This document shows, piece after piece, positions 49,908 to 60,872 of a stretch of 64,000 nt of DNA. The notes beneath the pieces are model-generated. The model was not told where the DNA came from and did no database searches. It worked only from the letters and a program-made list of their open reading frames with translations. The translations under genes were made by a program, and so were the position numbers. Location of the stretch: NCBI GenBank assembly GCA_026985095.1, contig JALSQW010000007.1:1-64000 (forward strand), written 5' to 3'. Position 1 is the stretch's first letter; each line of letters begins with the position of its first letter. Origin of the DNA: Acidimicrobiia bacterium. GTDB taxonomy: Bacteria > Actinomycetota > Acidimicrobiia > Spongiisociales > UBA5794.

Positions 49908-49911
<4 letters not shown>
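48841..49911 (+). CDS. Sugar ABC transporter permease
   Basis: [26 protein letters not shown]...[30 protein letters not shown]...[26 protein letters not shown]. Confidence 0.92.
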
Positions 49912-50794
<883 letters not shown>

Positions 50795-50798
<4 letters not shown>

Positions 50799-51742
50799 CC
50801 ACACCGCTCGACGTCATCACGATCGGGCGGGTCTCGGTCGACCTCTACCCGCAGCAGCACCGGGTCCCACTCGAGGAGGTGCGGAGCTTCGCCAAGTCCC
50901 TCGGTGGGACCGCTACGAACGTTGCGGTGGCCGCCGCCCGCTACGGCCACCGCACCGCGGTGGTGACCAAGGTCGGGAACGACCCCTTCGGCCGCTACGT
51001 CCGGAAGGCCCTCGCGGGGTTCGGGGTCGACGATCGGTGGGTTGGAACCGATCCGACGCTGCGCACCCCCCTCGTGTTCTGCGAGGTATGGCCCCCCGAC
51101 CGTTTCCCGCTCCTGTTCTATCGAGAACCCAAGGCGCCCGACATGAACCTCACCCTCGGCGACCTCGACCTCGATGCCGTGATGCGCGCGTCGATCCTGT
51201 GGACCACGGGGACCCGCCTGTCGGACGAACCAAGCCGATCGACGACGTTCGCCGCCCTCGCAACCCGGGAACGGTCCGGCATCACCATCCACGATCTCGA
51301 CTATCGCCCCATGTTCTGGACGTCGCGCGAGGAGGCCGGGGCCCAGCAGCGCCGCGCCCTGCGCTACGCGACGGTCGCGGTGGGCAACCAGGACGAGTGC
51401 GCCGTCGCCGTCGGCCCCGGTGAGCCCGAGACCCAGGCGCGGCGACTCCTCGACCTCGGTCTCGACCTGGCGATCGTGAAACTCGGCCCCGAAGGCGTCC
51501 TCGTCGCGTGGGGGGACCGGACCGAGCACGTCGCCCCGGTGAGCATCGACGTCGTCTGCGGACTCGGGGCCGGCGACGCCTTCGGCGGTGCCTTGTGTCA
51601 CGGGCTCCTCGAAGGCTGGGACCCGGTCGAAACCGTCACCTTCGCCAACGCCGCCGGAGCTCACGTCGCCGCGCGCCTGGGATGCGCCGACGAGATGCCC
51701 ACCGAATCCGAGGTGCGGCAACTCCTGGAGGGTGCCGCATGA
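50795..51742 (+). CDS. iolC: 5-dehydro-2-deoxygluconokinase (PfkB family)
   Basis: [60 protein letters not shown]...[19 protein letters not shown]. Confidence 0.9.
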
Positions 51743-51747
51743 GCGCC

Positions 51748-52287
51748 TCAGCCACCCTCGGCCCAGCGCGCGACCACCTCGATCGCCTCGTCCGAGACCG
51801 GGACGCGACCGACGTTGATCGTCCGCTCCCCTCGCACGTGGGCCACCACCGCCTCGGCCCAGTGCTCCGATGGGGTCGCGAACCAGTCGCCCTCCCCGAA
51901 CCAGGGGGTTCCCGACGGGAAGCCCTCGGCGACGAGGAAAGCCTCCCGCACGGAAGGCTGATCCGGACAGGCGAACTCCAGATGATGGCCCACCTCGTGC
52001 ACGATCGACGCCGACAGGTTCGGGGCGGTGCCCGGAGCCCGGACCACGATCCGACGCCCGTCGGGAACGTACCGGGCCCGATCCGGGAGGTCCCATGCCA
52101 CGTCCAGCTCGAGGCCGACCAGACACCCGCGTCGAGCCGGGAACGCCGCCACGACCTCTTCCCACACCTCGGCGCCGAGCATCCTCAGATCGTCGGGCAC
52201 CTCGCTGCTCATCGCCAAGCGAGGCTCCCCGACCGAACAGGCGGCCGCCATGAGGGCGGCCACCACGACCCAGCCGATCCAACGCAT
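51748..52287 (-). CDS. Putative lipoprotein with HExxH zinc-protease-like motif
   Basis: Lipobox LMAAAC; SIVHEVGHHLEFACPDQPSVREAFLVAEGFPSGTPWFGEGDWFATPSEHWAEAVV; start corrected to 52287. Confidence 0.7.
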   Translation of the reverse strand: MRWIGWVVVAALMAAACSVGEPRLAMSSEVPDDLRMLGAEVWEEVVAAFPARRGCLVGLELDVAWDLPDRARYVPDGRRIVVRAPGTAPNLSASIVHEVGHHLEFACPDQPSVREAFLVAEGFPSGTPWFGEGDWFATPSEHWAEAVVAHVRGERTINVGRVPVSDEAIEVVARWAEGG

Positions 52288-52331
52288 ACGCCTCACCGTA
52301 GACCGTCCACCACCCCACCGGCCCCGGTGAG

Positions 52332-53174
52332 GTGTCGAACATGACGGGCCGTTTCCATCCCCAGGCAACGCGCATCCAGCCGGGATCCGGCTCCGCCCTC
52401 ACCTATGCCGGACTCGAGATCGTCACACTCTCTCGGGGCGAGACCCACCGGTGGCAGACCGGTCCCGATGAGACCGCCGTCGTGCCACTGGCGGGGGCAG
52501 CCATCGTGACCGTCGACGGCACCGCGTTCGAGCTCGAAGGGCGCGAGAGCGTCTTCACCGGCCCCACCGACTTCGTCTACACGCCGATCGGCGCGACCGG
52601 GACGATCACCGCCACGCGGCCCGGGAGGTTCGCGCTGTGTCGGGCCAGAACCGACCAACGGCTCGAGCCGTATCGGGTCGCCGCGTCGGCCGTTCCGGTC
52701 GAAGTCCGCGGCGGAGGGCCTGCGACCCGCCAGATCAACAACTTCCTCGCCGCCGGCGTCCACGACGCGGCCAAGCTCATCGCCGTGGAGGTCATCACCC
52801 CGTCGGGCGGATGGTCGTCGTATCCGCCCCACAAGCACGACGAGTTCACCGCCGACGAGGTCGCCCTGGAGGAGATCTACTACTTCGAGATCGCCGCCGA
52901 GGGGTTCGGGTTCTTCACCGCCTATACGGCCGATGGCACCATCGCCGACACGGTGACGGTACGGACGGGCGATGCCTACCTCGTACCCGACGGCTACCAC
53001 GGTCCCGCCGCGGCCGCTCCTGGCTACCACATGTACTACCTGAACGTCATGGCCGGACCCGGGGACGAACGGGTGTGGCGATTCTGCGACGACCCGGCCC
53101 ACGCCGGGCTCCGACAGTGGCTCGACACCCTTCCCCCCGATCCTCGCCTTCCGATGATGCGACCAAGGAGCTGA
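52332..53174 (+). CDS. iolB: 5-deoxy-glucuronate isomerase
   Basis: RQINNFLAAGVHDAAKLIAVEVITPSGGWSSYPPHKHDEFTADEVALEEIYYFEIAAEGFGFFTAYTADG...GDAYLVPDGYHGPAAAAPGYHMYYLNVMAGPGDERVW. Confidence 0.93.
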   Translation: MSNMTGRFHPQATRIQPGSGSALTYAGLEIVTLSRGETHRWQTGPDETAVVPLAGAAIVTVDGTAFELEGRESVFTGPTDFVYTPIGATGTITATRPGRFALCRARTDQRLEPYRVAASAVPVEVRGGGPATRQINNFLAAGVHDAAKLIAVEVITPSGGWSSYPPHKHDEFTADEVALEEIYYFEIAAEGFGFFTAYTADGTIADTVTVRTGDAYLVPDGYHGPAAAAPGYHMYYLNVMAGPGDERVWRFCDDPAHAGLRQWLDTLPPDPRLPMMRPRS

Positions 53175-53177
53175 CCG

Positions 53178-53546
53178 ATGCAAGACCTGACGTTCGTCCT
53201 CGCCGCCGACCACGAACCCGCCGACCTGTGGTCCGTGTTCGGCGAAGCGGGGATCACGATGGAAGCCGCCTGCATGTTCCCCCGCCTCGAAGGACGGATC
53301 GTCCACACGGTCGTGAGCGACGAAGACGCCGACGTCGCCACCGACGCGCTGCGACGAGCCGGCTACCTTCCCCTCGACCGGCGACCGGTCCTGGTGGCCT
53401 CCATCGAGCCCAAACCCGGCGAACTGGGTCGGCTGGCGAAGCGGATCAGCGACGCCGGGGCCCGCATCTACATCCTGTACATGGCGGTGGGCAACCGGGT
53501 GGTGATCGGCGCCGACGATCTGGAAGCAGCTCGATCGGCGCTCTGA
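53178..53546 (+). CDS. Small ACT-domain-like protein
   Basis: VLVASIEPKPGELGRLAKRISDAGARIYILYMAVGNRVVIGADDLEAARSAL; 3 nt after iolB. Confidence 0.65.
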   Translation: MQDLTFVLAADHEPADLWSVFGEAGITMEAACMFPRLEGRIVHTVVSDEDADVATDALRRAGYLPLDRRPVLVASIEPKPGELGRLAKRISDAGARIYILYMAVGNRVVIGADDLEAARSAL

Positions 53547-56500
53547 TCAGTCGTCGTCCGTGTCGTTGTCTTCCTGGAACTTCTTCCGGAGTCCCTGCAT
53601 CGACGACAGCACCGATTCGGCACCGACCCCGATCCGCGGAAGCTTGGCCGACTGGCGAGCGTATCGGCTCCGCGACACGGGACGTTCGACGTCCTGCTCC
53701 TCGGCGAGCTCCCGGGCCGCTCTCCAGTCGAGGTCGGCCTCTTCGGACGTCTCCACGGGTCGATGCGACGCCTCGGTGACGGGAGCATCCTCCTCGTCCG
53801 GCCCCTCTTCGACCTCGCCGGCCACGACCGTGGCGGCTTCCCCTGCGCCGGCGCCTGACTCGGGCCCGGCGACGTCCGCCTCGGAACGATCAGCCCGCTC
53901 GTCGGAGCCGCCGGCCCGGTCCGCCGACTCGCCGTCGTCGGTTCGCCCGCCACGCAGTCGGGCCAGCTCCGCTTCGACGGCCTTGAGCTTGCGGTCGGCC
54001 TCGGCCGACATCCGGAGGGCCTCCGCCCTGGCCTCGGCCGCCGACTGCTGGGCCTCGCTGCGGATCCGCTCGGCGTCGACCCGAGCCCGCTCGAGGAGCT
54101 CCCTGGCCTCGGCGTCGGGAGCGACCGGCGCGCCGGCGTCGACGAACTCGATCCGGGCCGCGATCTCGGCCTCCATCCGTTCGAGCTCGCGCATCCGGTC
54201 CCGGGATTGTTCCTCCCGTCGACGGACCTCCTCGTCTCTCCGGTTCAGCTCCTCCCTGCGACCCTCCAGCTCCGCCTTGGCCGCCGCCAGGGCCTGCGTC
54301 GCCTCCTCGGCTTCCCGTTTGGCCTGCTCGAAGGCCTTCACCTGATCCTCGTATCGGCCCAGCTCGGCACGCGCCGCGGCCGCCTCGCCCTCTGCCGAAG
54401 CTCGCAGACCGACCGCCTCGCGTTGGGCCCGCTCGACGATCTCGAAGGCGCGCTGCTCGGCGTCGGCCAGGGTCTTGGCCCGGTCCTTGGCGGCAGCCAG
54501 GACCTGTTCGGCCTCGGCCCGAAGCTCCTCCGCCTCCCCGCGCAGACGAGCCGCTTCGGCCTCTGCGGCGGCGGTGATCGTCGCCGCGCCGGCTTCGGCC
54601 GCTTCCACGGCCGCCATTCGCTCCTCCAGGGCCCGTTCGGCTTCTGCCGTCGCTTCTTGAACTGCGGCCAGCTCGGTTCGGCGCCGCTCGATCTCGGCGT
54701 CGGCTTCCGCGAGTCTCTCGGCGGCGAGCCGTTCGGCCTCGTCGGCCATGGCTCTCGCCTTGCCCTCGGCGTCCGCCAGCAAGGCGAGCTGGTCTTCGTG
54801 CTCCTGGCGGAGGGCCGCAGCCTTCTCCCGCATCCGAGCGACGTCGCGACGCGCCCCTGCGGTGAGCTCCTCGGCGGTCTTCCTCGCATCGTCGAGGATC
54901 GCCTCGGCCTCGCCGCGCAGGAACGCCGCCTGCTCCTTGGCGGCCTCCACGGCGGCAGCGCCGTCCTGACGGATCGCCTCGGCCTCCTCGGTCGCCCGAG
55001 CGATCATCGCCGCAACCCGGTTGTCGGCATCGGCGAGGAGTCGTTCCTTCTCGGCGATCGCCTCCATCCGGTCCTCGGCGTCGCGCAGGATCGAAGCTGC
55101 CTTCTCCGACGCATCCGAGACGAGCTGAACGGCACGCTGTTCCTCGTCCTCGATGGCCGCGAGACGAGCCTCCAGCGATCGTTCCCTCGTGTCGAGCTCA
55201 CGGCTGCGAGCTTCGGCGGCGTTCCGAAGCTCGTCGATCTCGGCCTCGGCTTGGCGGCGGAGCCGGTCCGCTTCTGCGGTGGCCTCGGACACGAGACGCT
55301 CGCCCTCCTCCTCGGCCGCTTCGAGCCGCCGAGTCGCTTCGGCGGTTGCCGCGGCCAACGCACGTTCGCGTTCGGTCAGCTCCTCCAGGCGTTGCTGCGT
55401 CCCGACCAGCAGCGCCTGGGCCTGCTCCTCCGCCTCGGCGCGTCGCACGACGGCCGCCTCGGCGGCCTGAGCCAACGTCGCGGACGCCTCGTCGGCCTTG
55501 CGGTCGGCGACGGCGATCAACTGTTCTGCGTACTCCTCGGCCTCGGCCCGCATCCGAGCGGCGGTCGACGATGCCTCGGCTGCCTCCCGCTCGGCATCCT
55601 CGCGCAGAACCCTGGCTTCGTCGCGAAGCTCCCTCGCTTCCTCTCGCGCCGCCACGAGGGCCGACTCGGCCTCGTCGTGCAGACGTCGGGCGTCGGCCAC
55701 GATCTCCTCGGCCTGAGCATCGGCTCTGGCCCGGATCGTCGCCGCTTCCTCCTTCAGCGTGGCAGCTTCGGTCCGGGCGGACTGACGGATCGACTCCGCC
55801 TCCGATCTGGCGTCGGCCAGGATCTGCTCGGCCTCACCCCGGAGGCGCTCGGCCTCTTCCATCATCCGGGATGCGTCTTCCCGAAGGCGGGCGGCTTCCG
55901 CCTGGGCATCGGCGACCAAGGCTCCTGCTCGCTCCTCGGCTTCGACGACCGCGATCTCACGCTCGTCGAGGTCGCCCTCGCGGGCGGCCAGCCGCTCCTC
56001 GATCTCGGTAGCCGCTGCTTCCGCCGCGGCGAGCCGATCGGTCGCCTCGGCGACGACCCGTGCCGCCTCCGCCCGCGCGTCGGTGAGGATCGACTCGACG
56101 TCGTTCTCGGCGGTGCGGATCCGCTCGGCAGCGTCGGCTTCGGCCGCGGCGCGGATCCGGTCCGCCTCCCGCCACGCCTCGGTCAGGTTCTCCTCGGCCT
56201 CGTCGCGGATCCGATCCGCCTCCCGTTGTCCTTCGGCCCGCTTGTGGGCGAGCTCCGTCTCGATCTCCAGGAGGATCTCCTGGACGCGACGCTCGGCGTC
56301 GGCGATCAAGGCCCGCGCCTCACGCTGCGCCTCCGAGACCTTTCGGGCTGCGGCGAGGCGGTCCCGGTCCGCTTGCTCCCGGGACCGGTTGGCTTCCTCC
56401 CGCATGGTCACCGCGGCGCGTTCGGCACGGGCCAGCAACGACCGGGCTCGTTCCTCGGCTTCCTTCCTGATCCGCTCGGCGGCAGCATCCGCGTTGACGA

Positions 56501-58121
56501 GCGCGGTCTCGTCTTCCAGTGCCGCAAGACGCTGACGGAGGTCCTCTTGGAGATGCGCGACCTCGTCCCGTCGCCGCTCGGTCTCGGCGAGCAGCTCGTT
56601 CGCGGCAGCTCGCGCCTCTGAACGGATCCGGTCCGCCTGGGCTTCGGCGTCCTCCCTGATCCGGCCGGCCTCGACGGCGGCCAGCGCCAGGGTGTCGTCC
56701 TCGGCGCCTTGCCTGGCATCGACGATCCTGGAGATCTCCGCTTCGAGCCTCCGGCGTTCGTCCTCCATCGACCGGCGGGCGTCGGCGACGATGCGTTCGG
56801 CTTCCTCCCGCGCTGCTTGGACGATGCCGGCAGCCTGATCGTTCGCTTCGGCAACGGCGACGGCCGTGCCCTCGGCGATCTGGCCCCGCAGCTCCTCAAG
56901 CTCGGCAACGGCCGCGGCCAACCGCTCCTCGGCCTCCGCCCGCGCCGCCGCCGCCTCGGCCACCCGCGCCTCGACCTCCACACCCGACGCGACCTCCGCC
57001 TGCAGCCGCTCCACCTCCGCCCGCAGAGCCGCAGCCTCCCCCTCCAACGCCGCCGCCCGCTCTTCGGCCACCCGACGCGCCGCGTCCTCCTCCGAACCCA
57101 CCGCCACCGACTCCCGCAGCTCCTCCAACTCCCGGCGGAGACCGGCAGCCTCCGACTCGAGGGCGGCGACCTTGGCATCGGCGTCGGCGGTGACCGCGGC
57201 GAGCTCCTCTCGGGCCGCGGCGAGGATCGCCTCGGTTCGTGTGTGGTCAGGTGCCTGAGCTCTCGCCTCTTCGAGCTGAGCGGCCAGATCGTCGATGCGC
57301 GCAACGAGCTGCTGCCGTTCGCTCTCGAGCTGAGAGCGATACTGGGCGAGGCCTTCGGCCGCTTCGGCACGGATCCGGTCCGCCTCTGCCCGGGCTTCGG
57401 CCAGGAGGCGATCGGCTTCCGCCCGTGCGGCCGCCTCGACCTCTTGGGATACGGGAACCGGAACCTGCGCGGCCTCGAGGGACTGCTGCAACACGGCGAT
57501 CTGTTCGAGGAGCTGCGACCGCTCTTCCTCGACCTGGCGGCGGTACCGCTCCAGCTCTGCGCCCATCTCGCGGCGGATCTGCTCTGCCTCGGCGCGGGCC
57601 TCCTGGACCATGCGCTCCGCTCGTGCCGTCGCTTCCTCCGTGACGCCGGATCCGGAGGCAGCCGCCGAGGCTTCCGCCTCGGCGACGATCCGGGCGGCCT
57701 CGGCTCGGGCCTCCTCCACGATGCGTTCGGCTTCGTGGTCGGCCTGGGACGACGAACCGGCACCACCGGCCTCGTCGAGCAGGCGCCTGGCCTCGGCTTC
57801 GATGGCGGCAGCCCGCTCCTTGGCTTCGGCCTCGATCTTCTCGGCTTGCTTGCGGGCCCGTTCGAGAACCCGGTCCTTGGCATCGAACACCGCGATCATC
57901 GCGTTGTCCATCGACCGGCTCTCGACCTCCTTGGCCTTCTGCGCCTCGTACTCGGCTTGTTGCAGACGCGCCTTGGCTTCCTCCGCCCATCGCTCGAGGT
58001 CACGGAAGTTCTGCTCCACCTCGCGCAGGAACTCGCGCACCTCGCGTTTGTCGTACCCCTTGCGAGCGACGGAGAACTGCTTCTTGTCGATGGACGCGTC
58101 GTCCGAGATTCGCTTCCTCAC
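53547..58121 (-). CDS. Giant DivIVA-domain coiled-coil protein (polar scaffold-like, 1,524 aa)
   Basis: N-terminus KKQFSVARKGYDKREVREFLREVEQNFRDLERWAEEAKARL resembles DivIVA/Wag31; then ~1,350 aa of near-continuous Ala/Glu/Arg coiled coil; basic C-terminal tail. Confidence 0.85.
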   Translation of the reverse strand: MRKRISDDASIDKKQFSVARKGYDKREVREFLREVEQNFRDLERWAEEAKARLQQAEYEAQKAKEVESRSMDNAMIAVFDAKDRVLERARKQAEKIEAEAKERAAAIEAEARRLLDEAGGAGSSSQADHEAERIVEEARAEAARIVAEAEASAAASGSGVTEEATARAERMVQEARAEAEQIRREMGAELERYRRQVEEERSQLLEQIAVLQQSLEAAQVPVPVSQEVEAAARAEADRLLAEARAEADRIRAEAAEGLAQYRSQLESERQQLVARIDDLAAQLEEARAQAPDHTRTEAILAAAREELAAVTADADAKVAALESEAAGLRRELEELRESVAVGSEEDAARRVAEERAAALEGEAAALRAEVERLQAEVASGVEVEARVAEAAAARAEAEERLAAAVAELEELRGQIAEGTAVAVAEANDQAAGIVQAAREEAERIVADARRSMEDERRRLEAEISRIVDARQGAEDDTLALAAVEAGRIREDAEAQADRIRSEARAAANELLAETERRRDEVAHLQEDLRQRLAALEDETALVNADAAAERIRKEAEERARSLLARAERAAVTMREEANRSREQADRDRLAAARKVSEAQREARALIADAERRVQEILLEIETELAHKRAEGQREADRIRDEAEENLTEAWREADRIRAAAEADAAERIRTAENDVESILTDARAEAARVVAEATDRLAAAEAAATEIEERLAAREGDLDEREIAVVEAEERAGALVADAQAEAARLREDASRMMEEAERLRGEAEQILADARSEAESIRQSARTEAATLKEEAATIRARADAQAEEIVADARRLHDEAESALVAAREEARELRDEARVLREDAEREAAEASSTAARMRAEAEEYAEQLIAVADRKADEASATLAQAAEAAVVRRAEAEEQAQALLVGTQQRLEELTERERALAAATAEATRRLEAAEEEGERLVSEATAEADRLRRQAEAEIDELRNAAEARSRELDTRERSLEARLAAIEDEEQRAVQLVSDASEKAASILRDAEDRMEAIAEKERLLADADNRVAAMIARATEEAEAIRQDGAAAVEAAKEQAAFLRGEAEAILDDARKTAEELTAGARRDVARMREKAAALRQEHEDQLALLADAEGKARAMADEAERLAAERLAEADAEIERRRTELAAVQEATAEAERALEERMAAVEAAEAGAATITAAAEAEAARLRGEAEELRAEAEQVLAAAKDRAKTLADAEQRAFEIVERAQREAVGLRASAEGEAAAARAELGRYEDQVKAFEQAKREAEEATQALAAAKAELEGRREELNRRDEEVRRREEQSRDRMRELERMEAEIAARIEFVDAGAPVAPDAEARELLERARVDAERIRSEAQQSAAEARAEALRMSAEADRKLKAVEAELARLRGGRTDDGESADRAGGSDERADRSEADVAGPESGAGAGEAATVVAGEVEEGPDEEDAPVTEASHRPVETSEEADLDWRAARELAEEQDVERPVSRSRYARQSAKLPRIGVGAESVLSSMQGLRKKFQEDNDTDDD

Positions 58122-58193
58122 CCAGGGTCTATCGGCCGGCTCGGAGGCCTCCTTGACCCAGTCTCCGACTCGGACCGATGTCCCTCGGGCCGG

Positions 58194-59720
58194 TCAGATC
58201 GCCTCCACGATGGAGGGGTCGAGGCCAGGGAAGGTCCGCAGGTAGACCCGCCGCTCCTCGGTCAACGACTCGACGATCCGCTTGTACTCGTCGAGCCTGC
58301 CCTGTCGTTCGTACAGGCGCCGCGGCTGAAGGAGCTCCAGATCGTCGAACCCCGGAACCTCGGTGGCCACGAAGTAGCCGAAGTCCGGATCCTCCTCCCA
58401 GACGATGGATCCCTCGGCGATCCCCTGCACCACGGCGGACGAATGCCGGATCTTGACCTTCTTCGACCGTCCATCGTCGTCGGTGCCACCGACCCGGCCG
58501 GTGTTCTTCAAGTACACCTCGAGGTCCGGCATGGTCTCGAGCAACTCGAGCAGACGGTTGCCCTGCAACGCGTCGTTGGTGAAGAAGAACGGATTCGTCC
58601 CGGGCACGCGCAGGTTCTTGCCCATCTCTGCCGCGCCCCCAGCCGACGTGCCCTTCGTCTCGCCCAGCATGAAGTAGGCCGCCGCCTGCTCCCGCTTCAG
58701 CTTCACCACCGCCGGGATGATGTTCTCGTTGCGGTTGAGCAGCAGCATGAAGTCCGCCGGTGGCAAGCCGTGCGGACTGCGATGACGGATGTTCGCCAGC
58801 GGGAAGGTCGAACGCCCGTTGCGGGTGTACGAATCATTGAAGAAATCGACCTTCCCGTTCTCGTCGACCCAGGTGTTCTCCAACCACGCATCCGGCCTGG
58901 TCGTCCCCCCGTAGATCGTCGGCTCGTCGTCGGGATCGAGCCCGAAGGTCTTCGCGAAGCAACCGTTCTCCGACGCGTAGACCTTGCCTCCGGGGAACAA
59001 CGCGACGAAGTCGTCCTGAACGGGCAACGACCCGAGCTGCTGACGGAACGTCGTCGTGGTCTTCCCGGTCCCCGACAGGCCGAGGATCAGCGCCACCTTC
59101 TCCCGACCGTCGACGTCGGGGAACACCTTGAGCCCGGAGTGGAGCGCCAACCCGCCCGCCTCGTACACGAGGTGGTTCCACATCCGCAGGCCGCCCATCT
59201 TCGACTCACCGAAGTAGTCCGAACCGAACACCCGGGTGACGTAGTTGTCGTGGTCGACGAGGATCAGCCGATCGTCGGGCATCCCCGGTGCCATGAGCCC
59301 CGGGGTGTAGATGACCGTGAACTGGGGCACCCATTCATCGTCCTTGGGGAAGAAGAGCTGCTGCTGCATGGCCGGGATGTTGGCCTGCGTCTTCTCCATG
59401 TAGAGGCGACTCGCCGTGCGGAACTCCGGATCGGGACCGATGTAGCCCTCGATGAGGATCATGTCCTTGTCCGCGATGTAGGCGTCCTGCTTGGCCGCCC
59501 ACTCTTCGTAGTCGGCGCGGGAGATCGAGTTCTTGTACGGCTCGTCGGCCGACACGAAGAACGTCGAGTTCGCCAGTCTGGCCGTCACCTCCGCCTTGTA
59601 GTTGATGTTCCCGAACTCGGTCACGGTCACCCGGGGCATGTACGCCAGCACCCATTCGCGCATCTGCGCCTGGGTCGGGTTCTTCTCCACCGATGCCGCA
59701 TGGGGCAATCTGATCGCCAT
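58194..59720 (-). CDS. pckA: Phosphoenolpyruvate carboxykinase (ATP)
   Basis: PKDDEWVPQFTVIYTPGLMAPG...ALILGLSGTGKTTTTFRQQLGSLPVQDDFVALFPGGKVYASENGCFAKTFGLDPDDEPTIYGG...FMLLLNRNENIIPAV. Confidence 0.88.
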   Translation of the reverse strand: MAIRLPHAASVEKNPTQAQMREWVLAYMPRVTVTEFGNINYKAEVTARLANSTFFVSADEPYKNSISRADYEEWAAKQDAYIADKDMILIEGYIGPDPEFRTASRLYMEKTQANIPAMQQQLFFPKDDEWVPQFTVIYTPGLMAPGMPDDRLILVDHDNYVTRVFGSDYFGESKMGGLRMWNHLVYEAGGLALHSGLKVFPDVDGREKVALILGLSGTGKTTTTFRQQLGSLPVQDDFVALFPGGKVYASENGCFAKTFGLDPDDEPTIYGGTTRPDAWLENTWVDENGKVDFFNDSYTRNGRSTFPLANIRHRSPHGLPPADFMLLLNRNENIIPAVVKLKREQAAAYFMLGETKGTSAGGAAEMGKNLRVPGTNPFFFTNDALQGNRLLELLETMPDLEVYLKNTGRVGGTDDDGRSKKVKIRHSSAVVQGIAEGSIVWEEDPDFGYFVATEVPGFDDLELLQPRRLYERQGRLDEYKRIVESLTEERRVYLRTFPGLDPSIVEAI

Positions 59721-59739
59721 GGTTGTTCTCCTCCCGCCG

Positions 59740-60789
59740 TCAGGCGATGGTCACGGAGTCGTCGAGGTAGACATCCTGGATCGCGTTGAGGATCTCGATG
59801 CCTTCGGCCATCGGACGTTGGAAGGCCTTCCGTCCCGAGATGAGACCCATCCCGCCGGCCCGCTTGTTGATGACCGCGGTGCGGACGGCTTGCGCCAGGT
59901 CGCTCGCCCCCGACGAGGCGCCGCCGGAGTTGATCAAGCCGATGCGACCCATGTAGCTGTTCGCCACCTGCCAGCGGGTCCACTCGATCGGATGGTCGGA
60001 GGCCAGCTCCGAGTAGACCCGCGGGTCGGTCTTGCCGAACCCCACGGCCGTGAACCCGCCGTTGTTCGTGGGCTGCTTCTGCTTGACGATGTCGGCTTCG
60101 ATCGTCACCCCGAGGTGATTCGCCTGGCCGGTCAGATCGGCGGACGCCTCGTAGTTCACCCCGTCGACGGTGAACGCCGGGTTCCGGAGGTAGCACCACA
60201 GCACGGTGAACATCCCCAGCTCGTGGGCACGGTGGAACGCCTCCGAGACCTCGACGATCTGCCGCCGCGACTGGGGCGAGCCGAAGTAGATCGTTGCCCC
60301 GACGCCGGCGGCCCCCAGGTCCCACGCCTCGTCGACGCTGCCGAACATGGTCTGGTCGTACTCGGTGGGGTAGGTGAGCAGCTCGTTGTGGTTGATCTTG
60401 ACGATGAACGGGATCCTGTGCGCGTAGCGGCGCGACATGGCTCCGAGGACCCCGAAGGTGGTCGCCACGGCATTGCAGCCGCCTTCGATGGCGAGGGTGA
60501 TGATGTTCTCAGGATCGAAGTAGATGGGATTGGGACCGAACGCCGAGGCCCCCGAGTGCTCGATGCCCTGGTCGACGGGGAGGATCGACAGGTAGCCGGT
60601 GCCGCCGAGGCGCCCGGTGTCGTGCATCGACTGGAGGTTCCGGAGGACCTGCGGGTTGCGATCGGACGGCCCGAAGACCTGATCGACATGGTCGGGTCCG
60701 GGAAGATGGAGCAGCGACTTGGGGATCCCCTTCGCCTCGTAGCTGAGCAGCTCCGCTGCCTCGTCCCCCAACAGCGCGTGCAGATCCAT
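59740..60789 (-). CDS. Class I fructose-bisphosphate aldolase (DhnA/FbaB type)
   Basis: [52 protein letters not shown]...[52 protein letters not shown]; start corrected to 60789. Confidence 0.9.
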   Translation of the reverse strand: MDLHALLGDEAAELLSYEAKGIPKSLLHLPGPDHVDQVFGPSDRNPQVLRNLQSMHDTGRLGGTGYLSILPVDQGIEHSGASAFGPNPIYFDPENIITLAIEGGCNAVATTFGVLGAMSRRYAHRIPFIVKINHNELLTYPTEYDQTMFGSVDEAWDLGAAGVGATIYFGSPQSRRQIVEVSEAFHRAHELGMFTVLWCYLRNPAFTVDGVNYEASADLTGQANHLGVTIEADIVKQKQPTNNGGFTAVGFGKTDPRVYSELASDHPIEWTRWQVANSYMGRIGLINSGGASSGASDLAQAVRTAVINKRAGGMGLISGRKAFQRPMAEGIEILNAIQDVYLDDSVTIA

Positions 60790-60872
60790 GGACGCTCTCC
60801 TCGTTCGCGATCGCCTCTGTGCCCTGATTATGGTCGATACCGCGGGCCGTGGATCAGGGGCACAGGACCCTG

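Noticed and set aside
54207-56621. 804 aa and (56709-59789) 1,026 aa forward ORFs opposite the coiled-coil giant and pckA
   Set aside because: Leu/Gly/Arg-rich antisense frames of a repetitive Ala/Glu coiled coil; no domain features.
53547-58121. Possible DNA repeat array
   Set aside because: Repetitive Ala/Glu/Arg codons of a coiled-coil protein; not exact DNA repeats.
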